Below, piece by piece: positions 24,196 through 35,300 of a stretch of DNA of 64,000 nucleotides. The notes beneath the pieces were generated by a model that did not search any database, was not told the origin of the DNA, and was given only the letters and a program-made list of their open reading frames with translations. The translations under genes were made by a program, and so were the position numbers. Positions within the stretch are counted from its first letter, which is position 1. Each line of letters begins with the position of its first letter. Origin of the DNA: Patella vulgata (lineage: Eukaryota > Mollusca > Gastropoda > Patellidae); assembly GCF_932274485.2 (NCBI RefSeq), contig NC_065881.2, positions 80,478,702 to 80,542,701 of the forward strand. The letters run 5' to 3'.

Positions 24196-26756
24196 CTAGC
24201 TAAGCAAAAATAATTAGAGGTCGTTTGGAAGTCCCCCCCCCCTTTAACCATGTTCATATTGGTTATACGTATGAAATTATAAAAAATGTGCTGTCATAGA
24301 AGGCTAGAAAAGTGTCCATAGGCGATTTTTTTTCTTAAATTTAAACCAAGTCGATATAGTTCAACACAAGATATATTTGAGCTCAATATAACTAATACAT
24401 GAACATAACAATACTAGTACATCTTTTATTGCGAGATTAAACATCCGAAAATAACAATACAGCAAAAGACAATATTTTTTGCCTTTATTGCGAACATAAA
24501 CATGAGATTTGTCAGTCCCGACATAAGATACGTTAAAAATCATTTGGCACAAACAAGAGTTAAAAATGTTTTAGGACTTTGAGGATATATTTAAAAATTC
24601 CGTTAACAGATCAATCGCATCAGGCCTTTTTAGTGGATCATAGTTGAAACACAACTTTAATACGTTGGCATAACTCTTGAAATCCTTAGTTGAATATAAT
24701 TATTCTAGTGCACTAGGGGACACTTTTTGTTTAACCAAACTGCTTAATTTCGAACCATCTTTGGCATCAATATCCCAAATTGGTTCAGTAACCAATAGCT
24801 CCACTAATGTACACGCTAAGCTCCAAACATCGGAGGATTTGGACGATGTGGAAATCCTCAAAATTAATTCGGGGCCTTGATACATCGGTGTTCCTAATTG
24901 AGTTGCCTCCCTCCCAGTACAAGTCAGCGTTTCCAGTTCGTTCACCCTACTCAAGCCGAAGTCACATAATTTGGCTTTTAAATTAACCTTGTCAATTAAT
25001 ATATTTTCTGGTTTAATGTCCGTGTGTATTATCGGGGGATCTATATTATGCAGATAGGATACTGCTCGCATCATGTCATTGGCCACATTTAATCTTTTAT
25101 CTGGTGTAAATTCAAAATTCGGTCCAAAAATATCTTCAGTATACCCAAATAGAAGTTCGTCTAAATTTGGACCATCAACAAATTCTGATATCATAAATAC
25201 TGAAGATTTATCAATTGAATATCCCATCAAAATAAAGATATTAGGGTGTCTTATTCGTCCTTGAACTTGGATTTCGCCATCTATAATCTTTTGAATAAGC
25301 TTAATTCTTTTGACTTTTACTTCTTTTACAGCTATCACAGTACCCAACCACTGCGCTTTATATACTGTTCCAAAAAGAACCCTTTCCTATGTTATGGGCA
25401 TTAAAAATGATATCTTCTTTGTTAATTTTCTGAACACTATTTTGGCATATCTTTTTTATTGGTGGTTCAAGTAACTCACACTCTTCTCCAAATTCACTGT
25501 TTTGTCTAAATTCACCGTCTGAATTATTAAGTTGAGGAAGATCAACATCAACTGTGTTCGAATAATTAAAAATCATGCCTTGAATCTGTATGGCAACTGA
25601 ATATCTTCCAGATTCCTTCACAACTAATATAGGCAAATCTCTGCTTTTACAAATTTCAATTCCATCTTTCATCCATATATAATTTATATCACATCCATGT
25701 AAGGAAGAAATAACGCCTACTAGGAAATCTTTTCCGTTTACTTCAAATCCATTAAGTACATCCGGCCCATGAAGAATAATGTTGTTGGTAGTTGTGCTCT
25801 GTGGAAATTTAAAGAAAATCCTACCATCGTCAGCAAAATCATAATCTAAATATTCCTTCTGGTCTTTGCTGATACCAACAACTGTATAGCCATTTAATAG
25901 AGGATTAAAACAATCTGTCCTTGATTCCTCTGTAAAAGAACTGTCTTTACAATCTTCCAAAGAAAAGCACGTTAATCGACTTTCATTGTTAGAAATAATG
26001 CTGGTTTTCGAAATCATATACTTGACCTCTAGGTTAGTGTCTGTTGTTAGGACCATTGTTTCTTTTTCGGCATTCTCTGCACACTCCCCTTTAACTGCTT
26101 CGGTGTTAATTCGTTCAGTAGTTAACAGATACAATGACGTTCTGGACGAAAACAATCCATGTGAATGTAAGTAGTCTTGAAAAGAGCACTGATTATTCTT
26201 CACATCCCTGAAACATGTAATTGTGGCTCCTGCATAGTTACCAAGAGCAACATCTACACTGTTTAGGCTGGAGAGGGTATTAACACCGTTGGGGAAGAAC
26301 ATTTCTTTTCCTTTTGATATGAAGTCCTCAACAGTCATTGGTTCTGCAGTTAGAAACTCTAGACACCGAACTCCTCCACCGTTTGGCGACCTGACTGCTT
26401 TAAACGACGTTTGTTTTGCTTTTTTGTGTTTCCAACCAATATAGGCTTTATAGGTCTTTTCTTTTGTTGATGTTGCTGATAACCTATCAACGTTGGTACG
26501 CTTTCTTCGAGGTGAGGGACTATCCATATCTTTAATGTTTCCTAATAATTCTCTGATCTTCGTAGCTCTATTCACCTCGACATCTCCTAAAACAAGAAAA
26601 TAAATATTTCATGATAATGCTACATGTTGTTGATTCGTGATAATATGACTTTCATTTATGCTTATATTTTGCTTGTTAAAACCAAGTACGAACGATCCGA
26701 ACCACAAAACAAAAATCCTTAAAAAACATTAATAGAAATTAATAGAATGATTTAAA

Positions 26757-26831
26757 CTAAAGGTAGGATACTAACACATTTAGAACTTAAAATAAGGCTT
26801 TTTTTTAGCCAGCCAGTGGATTGTCTCTTTA
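26757..26831. mobile_element. TTAA element, right-end fragment
   Basis: Shares 'aggtaggatactaacacatt', 'tagaacttaaaataaggc' and the end 'ggattgtctct' plus TTAA with 23090-23176. No left end is present. Confidence 0.7.
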
Positions 26832-26835
26832 AAGA

Positions 26836-26875
26836 TATTATTATTATTAGTAGTAGTATTATTATTATCATTATG
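26836..26875. repeat. TTA/TAG trinucleotide microsatellite
   Basis: Runs of ATT and AGT trinucleotides in the kinase gene's intron. Confidence 0.8.
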
Positions 26876-27039
26876 TCTGGGAGGGGCTATAATGACAATG
26901 GGCAGAACAAGGTATAGCAATAAGGAAGAATAATTAACAAGTTTTTTTAGAATCCTTATTTAGGGAAGGGGGTGGAGATACCAGCATGTCTGGTGTCGGA
27001 TAGCATTAGCTATGGCATCGGAACAGTCCTTTGGTATCA

Positions 27040-27118
27040 AGGGTGGGTGGGGGACTCGAACTCATGGCACCTAATCGCATAGCAGTCGGAAGTTCTACCT
27101 ACTTAGCCACGGCTAAAT
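27040..27118 (-). mobile_element. tRNA-derived SINE head fragment
   Basis: Reverse tRNA-like segment with 'gggactcgaactcatggcac' (B box) and 'ctacttagccacggct' (A box). No full tRNA fold or 3' end is seen, so it is taken as SINE debris and not a tRNA gene. Confidence 0.5.
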
Positions 27119-27788
27119 TCGACCAAAATATTTAGTTTTGTACACTAGAGAATTAATTTTCTTCTGTGAACCTTTGAAAACAATACTACATCTTCCAAGG
27201 AGCCTAGATTTTTTTTTTAAATGCGGAAAAGAAAATGGACATTTGCAATCACCGAAACGTTAGTTATTCTATATCTAAATACGTCAATCACTTTACCTTC
27301 CTTCCCCGCTGACCCTGTGTTTATTAATTAAAGTCTGAATTTATATTTAAGAGCTGGTGTTTAATCGCGTATGTATAAATTGCATTTGTAAAGGTTGTTT
27401 AATTAAGCCGCATTGTCTTAGTTATATTTAGGAAGTAATATCATTATTTACCAGTAAACCAATCGTTAAGGGCGAATTGAGGCTGGCGCGTATTGTTTGA
27501 AAGCAAATTATACAGGATCGAATTGTCGCAGGAACGTGTGTCTGGGAGTGAAAGTTTGTAACATACGAGGGGTTTTATAATAAGTTAATGCTACAGTAGG
27601 CATACTATGCGACGCTTAGATAATTGTTTAGGTAGAGCAATAGAAAAGGAGAACCCTTTTTGAGAAATGGCAGTCTAATAAAATTTTGCTTGCCCTAATA
27701 CGATTAATTCTCATGGGCCCCTGTAACTGTGGACCCCTTACTTGTTTGAAACCCCCCCCCTCCCCGCCCCCTTAAAATAATTTAGGTC

Positions 27789-27789
<1 letters not shown>

Positions 27790-27819
<30 letters not shown>
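27790..27819. repeat. (AT)n microsatellite, ~15 units
   Basis: Uninterrupted AT dinucleotides. Confidence 0.95.
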
Positions 27820-27823
<4 letters not shown>

Positions 27824-27889
27824 GTTCAGGCATTTAAATGAAAATAAAGGCTACGCAATAGTTATTTCAAACAAATATACAGTGTTTAA

Positions 27890-28400
27890 AGAGACAATCC
27901 CACTCTTGCTGGCTCTAAAAAAATGCCTTATTTTAGGTTCTAAATGTGTCAGTAGCCTACATTTAGTTAAAACCATCCCATTATATTCTATTTTACTAGT
28001 CCAACAATTCGAAAATATTTTTAAATCCATTATTCATTTCTATAAAGTACGTGCCTTTATGGCAAAAAAAGGAAATTTAATGTGGACCGGATTCTGACGT
28101 AGTAGTAAATATGACGAAATAGATATGGTATATCAACCGTAATATTATATCCTACAAAACAAGATTTCATTCTTCTGTTTGTAGAATGTTTTACTAGTCT
28201 CTCGTTCAATTTTATATTTCTAGATTAATAATATAACTGGCCTACGTAAATTTTTTAATTTTTTTTAAAATATTTGTTTTAGATAAAATATATACATGTA
28301 GCATCAATAAATTGAATTATCAACTATAATATTACAATTTATTAATCAGAATGAAGATTGGGACATTTTTATAAGTTACAGCAAGAGTGGGATTGTCCCT
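27890..28400. mobile_element. TTAA-targeting TIR element, 511 bp
   Basis: Ends AGAGACAATCCCACTCTTGC and GCAAGAGTGGGATTGTCCCT, flanked by TTAA at 27886-27889 and 28401-28404. It is non-coding and lies in the kinase gene's intron. Same family as 21419-23172. Confidence 0.9.
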
Positions 28401-28849
28401 TTAAATGTGTGTGAGAGAACCTTTTGAATAAAAATATGAACAAATATTTATGTATTTTTCAATCTTATGGGAAAAAAAATATAACAGTAAAAACCGGGGA
28501 GTTAGGCGAGCACCTTTAAAAATCGTAACTCGTAGATTATTCTTGCTGTGGCAATAGGACCTGGGCCCTATTCTACAAAGAAGTGTAAATCTATGTGTAA
28601 TCGTAAACGTAAGAAAGATCGACCCAGACCAGACATAAATTACGAATCATTTGCTCGTGCATAATGTCTGGGAAACAAAAATGTTAGTCACATAAATAGT
28701 TTACGTGTGAAAACACACTTACGAATCTCTGTAAAACCGAAACCAGGCCCGTCGCCAGCGAGACAATTGTTTGCCCCCACCCCATAAAAAAACAAGTGGC
28801 TGACCATAATTCTAAAATACCTACTAAAGACATACCCACCCTGAAAATT

Positions 28850-29035
28850 TTAAATGTGCACCTGCCCCTGTCCCTCTGTGGACCGTGGATAGAATGACCA
28901 TCAATAGGGTCGAGGGTTCGAGTCCCTTTTTTGGCGACCTCAATGACAAGGTGCGGGCGTAGCATGTCCGATCACGATGACCAGATAAGATAACGGTATC
29001 GCCGTGCCATAAAACAACATTCATTTATTTATTTA
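28850..29035 (+). mobile_element. SINE family C with tRNA-like B box
   Basis: 'ctgtggaccgtggatagaat', then 'cgagggttcgagtcccttt' (B-box match), 'gtatcgccgtgccataaaac' and an 'attcatttatttattta' tail. It lies in the kinase gene's intron. Confidence 0.7.
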
Positions 29036-29330
29036 CTTCCTAAACAACATTCATGCATTTACTTCCCCGTGACTACGGGAGAAAACATAGCCTATACTAA
29101 TTACTAATACTATACTCTATAGGCTACTACCCCTTTCCAATTTCATAGGAAATCTTAGTCAGGACACCCCAAAGGCTATATAAGTTTATAACATCAATAA
29201 GACCATTCAGATGTAATGTAATTCGCATTCTGAACTTACCTCCACCAGCTTTGGAACGATTTTCATCCATTTTCTCATCCACTGCTTTTCACTTGGTTTA
29301 GGCGGGAAAGTTAGCACGAAAGTAGCAACT

Positions 29331-29347
29331 GCGCATGCGCTTTTATA
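29331..29347 (-). promoter_or_regulatory. TATA box plus GCGCATGCGC palindrome, right end
   Basis: On the minus strand TATAAAA (29347-29341) runs directly into GCGCATGCGC (29340-29331), about 70 bp before the ATG at 29270. It mirrors the left end and suits a core promoter for the kinase gene. Confidence 0.65.
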
Positions 29348-29459
29348 ATATCTCCGAATTTAAGTCTGAAGTAGGAATTCTGAACTCAGAAGTGGGAAGT
29401 CGGAACACAGAAATTAAAAAAAAAAGTAAATGAGCTCTGTAGGCTTTCGTATTTTTCGG
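29331..29459 (-). repeat. Right terminal inverted repeat of the 11.4-kb element
   Basis: Reverse complement of 18088-18225. The terminal ~50 bp are near identical (gagctctgtaggctttcgta...cgg). The inner part diverges but keeps 'cttctgagtt' units and the promoter palindrome. Confidence 0.85.
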
Positions 29460-29873
29460 AAAAACGACAACAAATGAAGAAAAAAGAATTAAGGACTATG
29501 CTTTAAGAAGTAAGAATTAAGAACACTGAATAAAAGGTTGTTTGGTCTTGCATATATGTTAGTCTCGACGTGACCTAGTTTGTGTCGATTTGACGCTAAA
29601 ATAACATTTGGGTTTTTTTTTTCAAACATATATTATTTTAAAACTGGGTGTGTTATAAAGCATTGAGGGCATTAGTGGACGTGTTAAATCGATTAATCGA
29701 ACTGACTTATTGGTTAAGCGAGCTAATTAATTCGTCAAATTAAATGATTAATTCGTTTAAACGAATTTGTATATAAGAGTGGAATCGTGCACGAAAAAAA
29801 TATATAATTACATATTTTATTTTCAAATTTGGTGTGTGTAGCATTGAGGCCATTAGTCGACGTTTAAAAATCG

Positions 29874-30711
29874 GGGTGTTCTCACTTTCCCAGCAGCTAT
29901 TGTTTTCCAGGTAAAATCATTGGACCAGTACTAATTAGGGTAACAATGGTATTAAAACTATAGTCTTTTTCATATCAATATTAACCACTTCACATAAAAG
30001 TTATTTTATTAACAAATTTAGCATGTACATATATATTTTTCATATCAATATTAACTACTTTACATACAAGTTATTTTATTAACAAATTTAGTATAGTACA
30101 TGTATATTTAAAATCCGGCTAAATGTGATATCGAATTTCCGTATTCATATAAAGTCTTCTTGGTAAACTGCTGGAATTGGCTTAGAATCTGCTTTAACCG
30201 ATTCTTTCGGTGCTGATAAAAACATGTCAACTTTTAATTAGGTTGGATCAGCTTGATGATTATGGATGTTTCTGTAGGTAGTAACCAGGTCATTCCTGGT
30301 ATTGCAAGTATCGGGGCATTCACGAACAGTACAACCTCCAGTGAATGGTGGCTCCTCTTCTTGTCTTAACACTAAACTTATAAAATTATCATAAACTAGG
30401 CTTCGAGTACCTCTCGAATTTGGAATGAACCTAACGTTTATCTGTGCATTAGCCATTTTGGAATGACATACACTTTGAACTTTCAACTATTTAATAAACT
30501 GTTATCACAAACAGTGTTCATCGTAATTAAGTATAAAATTAAACTGACATATGAACGAAAAATCAGACAGTGATTTATAGTTCACACATGTCATAGGTTA
30601 AATTGAACTGTTCATGCAATAATTAAAACAGAGTATAAATCACTAATCTATAACTAATCCCTAATCCGCTTAATTAGTATGGTTAATCTGCTGGGAAAGT
30701 GAGAACAAACC
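29874..30711 (-). mobile_element. MULE (Mutator-like) element encoding a FLYWCH finger, 9-bp target duplication
   Basis: Inverted ends of about 23 bp ('gttctcactttcccagcag' and complement) are bounded by perfect copies of 'taaaaatcg' at 29865-29873 and 30712-30720. Copy 2 of the duplication has the same flank joined once ('gtttaaaaattgtaactcg', about 46726), an empty site. The minus-strand frame 30486-30238 encodes a FLYWCH-type zinc finger (RFIPNSRGTRSL, then CTVRECPDTCNT, then HNHQADPT). Such fingers form the N-terminal DNA-binding part of many Mutator-like transposases. A nine-base duplication is typical of that superfamily. The catalytic domain is absent, so this is a non-autonomous 838-bp derivative. 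Confidence 0.85.
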
Positions 30712-31088
30712 TAAAAATCGTAACTCGATTAATCGAAATAATTAATTCTTTAAACGAACTAATTAATCCGTTAAACGAAATTATTCATTTAAACGATTAA
30801 TCATATAAGCATGGAATCGTGCACGAAAAAAAGTAAATAAGAGTGGAATGGTGCACTTAAGAGGACAAAGCGATTGGAAAGTTGAAAGGGAACGTAAGAA
30901 ATATCGTGGATCTAGAAAAAATATGTGAAACGCATTATGTTGGAACTTGAAACTTAACAATTCTTATAAGTTATAACAAGGTTATTGATATTTGCAGCTT
31001 ACACCTGTGTGTATACTCTTGACAATTTCTTGAAGTCCACTATGTATAACACAGTAAGTAATATTAAACGAACACGTATGTAGTTCCT

Positions 31089-31942
31089 GGGCCCTGTTTC
31101 ACGAAATTTTAACTAAGATAAAATCCAAATTTTAGTAATTTGATTGGATAATATTAAATTGATTTTAGTGCTTATGTAATACTTTTAGTAGAATTTTTGC
31201 TCGAGAAATAACATATTCGCATAATATGTGATATGTACTTAAAATACTTAAATTAACTTAGTCTGTAATTGACATATTGTTATATAAAAAAGAGCTCTTT
31301 AACCAAAATATGTCAATTATTTACCACCAGAATTACACGTGAGTGAAATATTTTAATTGCATCATTTGATTTAAAGTAACCAATCATTTTGTTAATTACA
31401 CAAGTTCAGGGCCATGATCACGCTTTATGGTGCATGATATTTATATACCTGTAAAAGAAACCGTGGAACCCTGTAAGTCAGACTTGCATTAGATTCCAGA
31501 GATCGGGGGTACATCTGAGTTCCTAGACAGCCGAGAGGCTGGATAGGGTGGAGAAGTGGTTTTAGCTATATAGTATTGTAATTTGTGCTATGCTTGTATA
31601 CCTGTATTCAGCTATATATATATATATAAAATATGTAGAAGCAAACTGTCGCATTGTTATTCCTGGTAAGACAGACGTCTTAAGAAACTGTGAGAAGTAA
31701 ATACACAACGTGAAGCAGAAGTAAAGACAGCTAGAGACAAATTCTAGACGATCACAAGGCTACAGAAATATGTAGTAAGAAAAGATGCATGGGTCGTATG
31801 TAGGATGTGGCGACCGGTTCCCTTAAATCTGCTCTCCACGTCAGACAGAAAGACTCATGGTGCTACACTTAGCCAATCAAAATTGAAGTATCTACTAAAA
31901 TTCGGATTTTATCTTTAGTTAAAATTTCGTGAAACAGGGCCC
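31089..31942. mobile_element. GGGCCCTGTTTCACG TIR element, 854 bp
   Basis: Left end 'gggccctgtttcacgaaatt' is mirrored by 'aatttcgtgaaacagggccc' with homology for ~38 bp. Copy 2 is empty at 47801-47810 ('tagctccaggcg'). The filled site reads 'tagttcct' then the element then 'aggcg', so any target duplication is at most one or two bases and cannot be fixed. No coding region is seen. The interior has an AT dinucleotide run near 31612-31628. Confidence 0.85.
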
Positions 31943-32300
31943 AGGCGTATTACTTAATGTCCTACAGTAACTACAATTATTTAATGTCCTACGGTAACTA
32001 CAATGCCTAGGTATACTATTCATTTATCACAATGTGAGACTAGTAAATCAGTTATTTTCTCAATATACTTCTAAAGCCTATTCGCAGTTCGGTCAAATCC
32101 CGCGGGTTGTCTGGGTTGGAATCTATGGAAGTAGGAGAACAAAACAAACATGTTTTCTTGTTAATTTTGTTTAATTTTTCAAAACATTGTTGATTTTATC
32201 TGAGATTTATTTTCCCTAGACTATGTGAATTACTAGATTATATTTACGCAAGTTATCATATCGATCGATCTGCGTATCGGTTGCCATAAACATTTTCTGT

Positions 32301-35300
32301 TTACTTCAGTTGCCATGTTCTCCAATCAGTAGCTGTAACAATGGTGCTATCTTCACTCTCGTCAACAACTAAACATTGTTTAGTTAACTTATTATAACTG
32401 TATTCCACACAACCACATGGTAAATCCTCAGTAGGTGTCATGCATCTTTGACCACACTCCTGTTGGCTTCTAGCATGATAACTCTTCACCATTAACCCTT
32501 GAAGCTTTTTGTTTCCCGGTACCTTCTTCCAACCGGAAATCAATACAGTATCTAAGGGCGTATCTAAAATATAACAATAAATACTATCCAATATGTAACA
32601 CCAATAACAAAACCTAAGATATTGGATTAAAAAACATTAACAAAGCAGCGGAATCGGTGAACAATTTTTCGTGTGTTTTTTTTTTGCAGTTTATAGAAGT
32701 TTATAGTAATATTAAATGAATAATAATAAACACATATTATTTTAAAACAAACAGACAAATAAACAGGGGGTATGAATATATTATTATTATTATTATGAAC
32801 AATATGTCTGAGGTATTTCTGTCCTGTAGAAGAGCGCACATAAACGATTCGATATAATCATTAGCAGATGATCGAATGGATGAAAGTTTTTCTAAGTCAA
32901 TTTTGATGTGCAATATTTCTACATTGTCTATGACAAACAGTTTCTGTGTCAAATTTTGCTTTTTTCTAATTTTGTCATTCGAGGGAAAGAGGTAGTTGTA
33001 GAGGGGCGGGTACGGAGGGTAACTCCTCAGGGGCATTCCCATCAACGTGAAGAAATATTTCAATTCTTTGTCTGTTTTTGACCTTGGTCAATGATATTCA
33101 ACGACCAGGCTATAAGTTGCATTCAAAATATATGGTCGCCATCAGAAATATACATAACTTTGTCAGAATTAGTAAATACAGACGTGTTCAGTTGACGATC
33201 GAAGTAATTAGCATATTTAGTTTCAACGATGATTTAAATAGTATTATACCAGCTTCCTGATTATTTCTAACATGTAAATACTCTACTGGTATTCCAAGTT
33301 ATGTTATGTATCACGGAAATACAAATCTTGCCCGTCGCCATTACACGATATTTTAATCACCAGAAACACACGTTGCGATATATTTTACCTATTCTAATAT
33401 TCTTGTATATACACAACTTACATGTCAGTAATTTAGCAACGGGTGTTGTACACGAGGCAGAGTATGCTTACTATTTTTACATGTCTCTGAACTTCACGTA
33501 GTTTGAATTTGATTGACCTTTCGGATTGATGGTACAATATCTTACCTATATCCCAGCAGCCAGGACTGTTCCATCCAGTCTCAATGAAAACATAGTTGAA
33601 TTCCACAGGAATGATTGTATGAAAACATATCCTGTCGGTACCAAATTCATTCCCTTTTCCCAGCTCTAACAATCCTCCTTTCCAACGGATCCAAAATGGC
33701 CGAAACTCGTTACAGTCCAAGAGAACTTCGGGGTGGATACAATATTTTGTACCAGCATCTATTGGTGATCGAATGAAACTTTTTGAGTTCGCGTATCCTC
33801 CTATTGCAAAATCCCAGGTCCCAAAGCGAACTTTATCCACCACTTCATCTTCCTGGAGGATTATATGGGCATCGTTACAGGCTCTTAGTTTAAATCTTAA
33901 TTGTGTGATATTTGTAAAGGTGAGTCCCTTTCTTGCCAATGGAAAAGTGATGCCATTAATGTCAGGATTAAACGCTCGTAAACCAAGACAAACTGAAAAA
34001 TGAAATATTATTACTCATATACAAGGATTAGAGAATTGAAAATAGGCACAATTTCGCATTGTGAACAGTCTTTTAAATTTCCTTATCATGGAGTTGCCAC
34101 GCAGTGATTGCCCCACACCTACCTTGTTATATTTTTATACGCCCACATTTTCATGTGGACGTATATTGTCGTCGCCCCTATCCGATTTTGACGAACCTTG
34201 AAATATAGGTCTATCGGTTCCTTTCGATATTGACATTTATCGGACCATAAATTCATGGATTATGGCCCCTCATTGTACGAAAAATTACGTTTTTAGCTTG
34301 TGGACAGTCTAGAGGTCACAGTTGGGATGCATCCCAAGAATCTGGGTTCCTTTCGATATTCGCGCATATCGGATCGTAACTTCCTGAATTATGGCCGCTG
34401 AGTATACGAAAAATCGCGATTTTAGCTTGTGGTCCCTCTAGAGGTCACAATTTTTATCCGATTTAAAAAAAAACAACGTTTTATTATATCACCGCCCCTT
34501 GTACGCAAATAGTGTAAAATATGGTATATCAAGGTTGTGGACCCTCTAGAGGTCACAATTTTTATCTGGTTTTGATGAAACTTAATATATATGTTTATAT
34601 ACTAAAGATCTGATTTTGATGAAACTTGGAATGCATGTTTATATTCTAAAGATCTTGGCACCCTTTGATATTCGCGCATATCGGATTGTAACTTCCTGAA
34701 TTTTGACCCCTGATTGTACCAAAAATCACGCCTTTAGCTTGTGGCCCCTTTACAGGCCACAATTTTTATTCGATTTAAAAAAAAAAACGTTATAGTATAT
34801 CACCGTTACACCCTAATGATGGTTCAGTTCGAATTTTGTGCAATGAGACCAAAACTATCGGAGAAAATGGCTGCCCCTTATACGCAAAGGTCACAATGTT
34901 TATCCGATTAAAAAAAACCGTGTGAATATATCACAGTTATACGCAAATGATGGTTGAATTCGAATTTCGTGAAAATCGGACAAAAACTGACGGACATAAT
35001 GCCCGCCCTTGTACGCAAATAGTGTAAAAGTATGGCATATCAAGGTTGTGGTCCCTCTAGAGGCCACAGTTTAAATATATATTTTTATCATAAAGATCTT
35101 GGTTCCTTTTGATAATCACACATATCCGAACGTAACTTCCTGGATTATGGCCCCTGATTGGTCGAAACATCGCAATGTGGGCTTGTGGATTTTCTAGAGG
35201 TCACAATTTTTTTCCAATTTTAAAACTGTTTAGATACATCACCATTCCACCATAATGAAGGTTGAATTGGAATTTCGGGAAAATCGAAATAAGAGTGCCC

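Larger units (their letters stand above)
24571..29270 (-). pseudogene. GGG/FFPNG - Ig-like - protein kinase fusion gene (two disabling changes)
   Basis: Exon 1 (29270-29240, MDENRSKAGG) ends at a donor (GGAG|GTAAGT). Exon 2 starts at 26586 after CTTGTTTTAG, in matching phase, and runs to a stop at 24571. Domains in order: a YIGWKH...NGGGVR...MFFPNG...LYLLTTE domain (about residues 50-160); a linker; an Ig-like fold (YIWMKDGIEI, SGRYSVAIQI); then a TKL-like kinase with P-loop GKGSF(G)TVYKAQW, AVKEV lysine, HTDIKPENIL, DFGLSR, GTPMYQGPEL and a C-lobe end CFNYDPLKRPDA. The catalytic Lys and both Asp are kept; HRD has become HTD. One extra T in a T run at about 25371-25375 shifts the frame inside the P-loop, and an in-frame TAA interrupts the C-lobe near 24697. 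Cytosolic signalling role inferred. The first domain is, from memory, common in multicopy proteins of aquatic animals. Confidence 0.75.
18088..29459. mobile_element. 11.4-kb TIR transposon carrying a DDE transposase and a kinase fusion gene
   Basis: The ends are inverted repeats: 'ccgaaaaatacgaaagccta' opens the left side and its complement closes the right side at 29459. Homology continues inward for about 130 bp. The flanks 'gagctgctgggtct' (left) and 'aaaaacgacaacaaatgaag' (right) occur joined in the paralogous locus at 46365-46392 as 'gctgggtctccgaaaaacga', which is the uninterrupted target. The junction can be read with a 6-bp duplication, 'gaaaaa', at 18090-18095 and 29459-29464. A few bases are ambiguous because the target resembles the end sequence. 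Inside are an inward-facing transposase gene (18322-19602, +), an inward-facing kinase fusion gene (29270-24571, -), and later insertions: SINEs, two TTAA elements, a nested MITE and a foldback. Confidence 0.85.
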
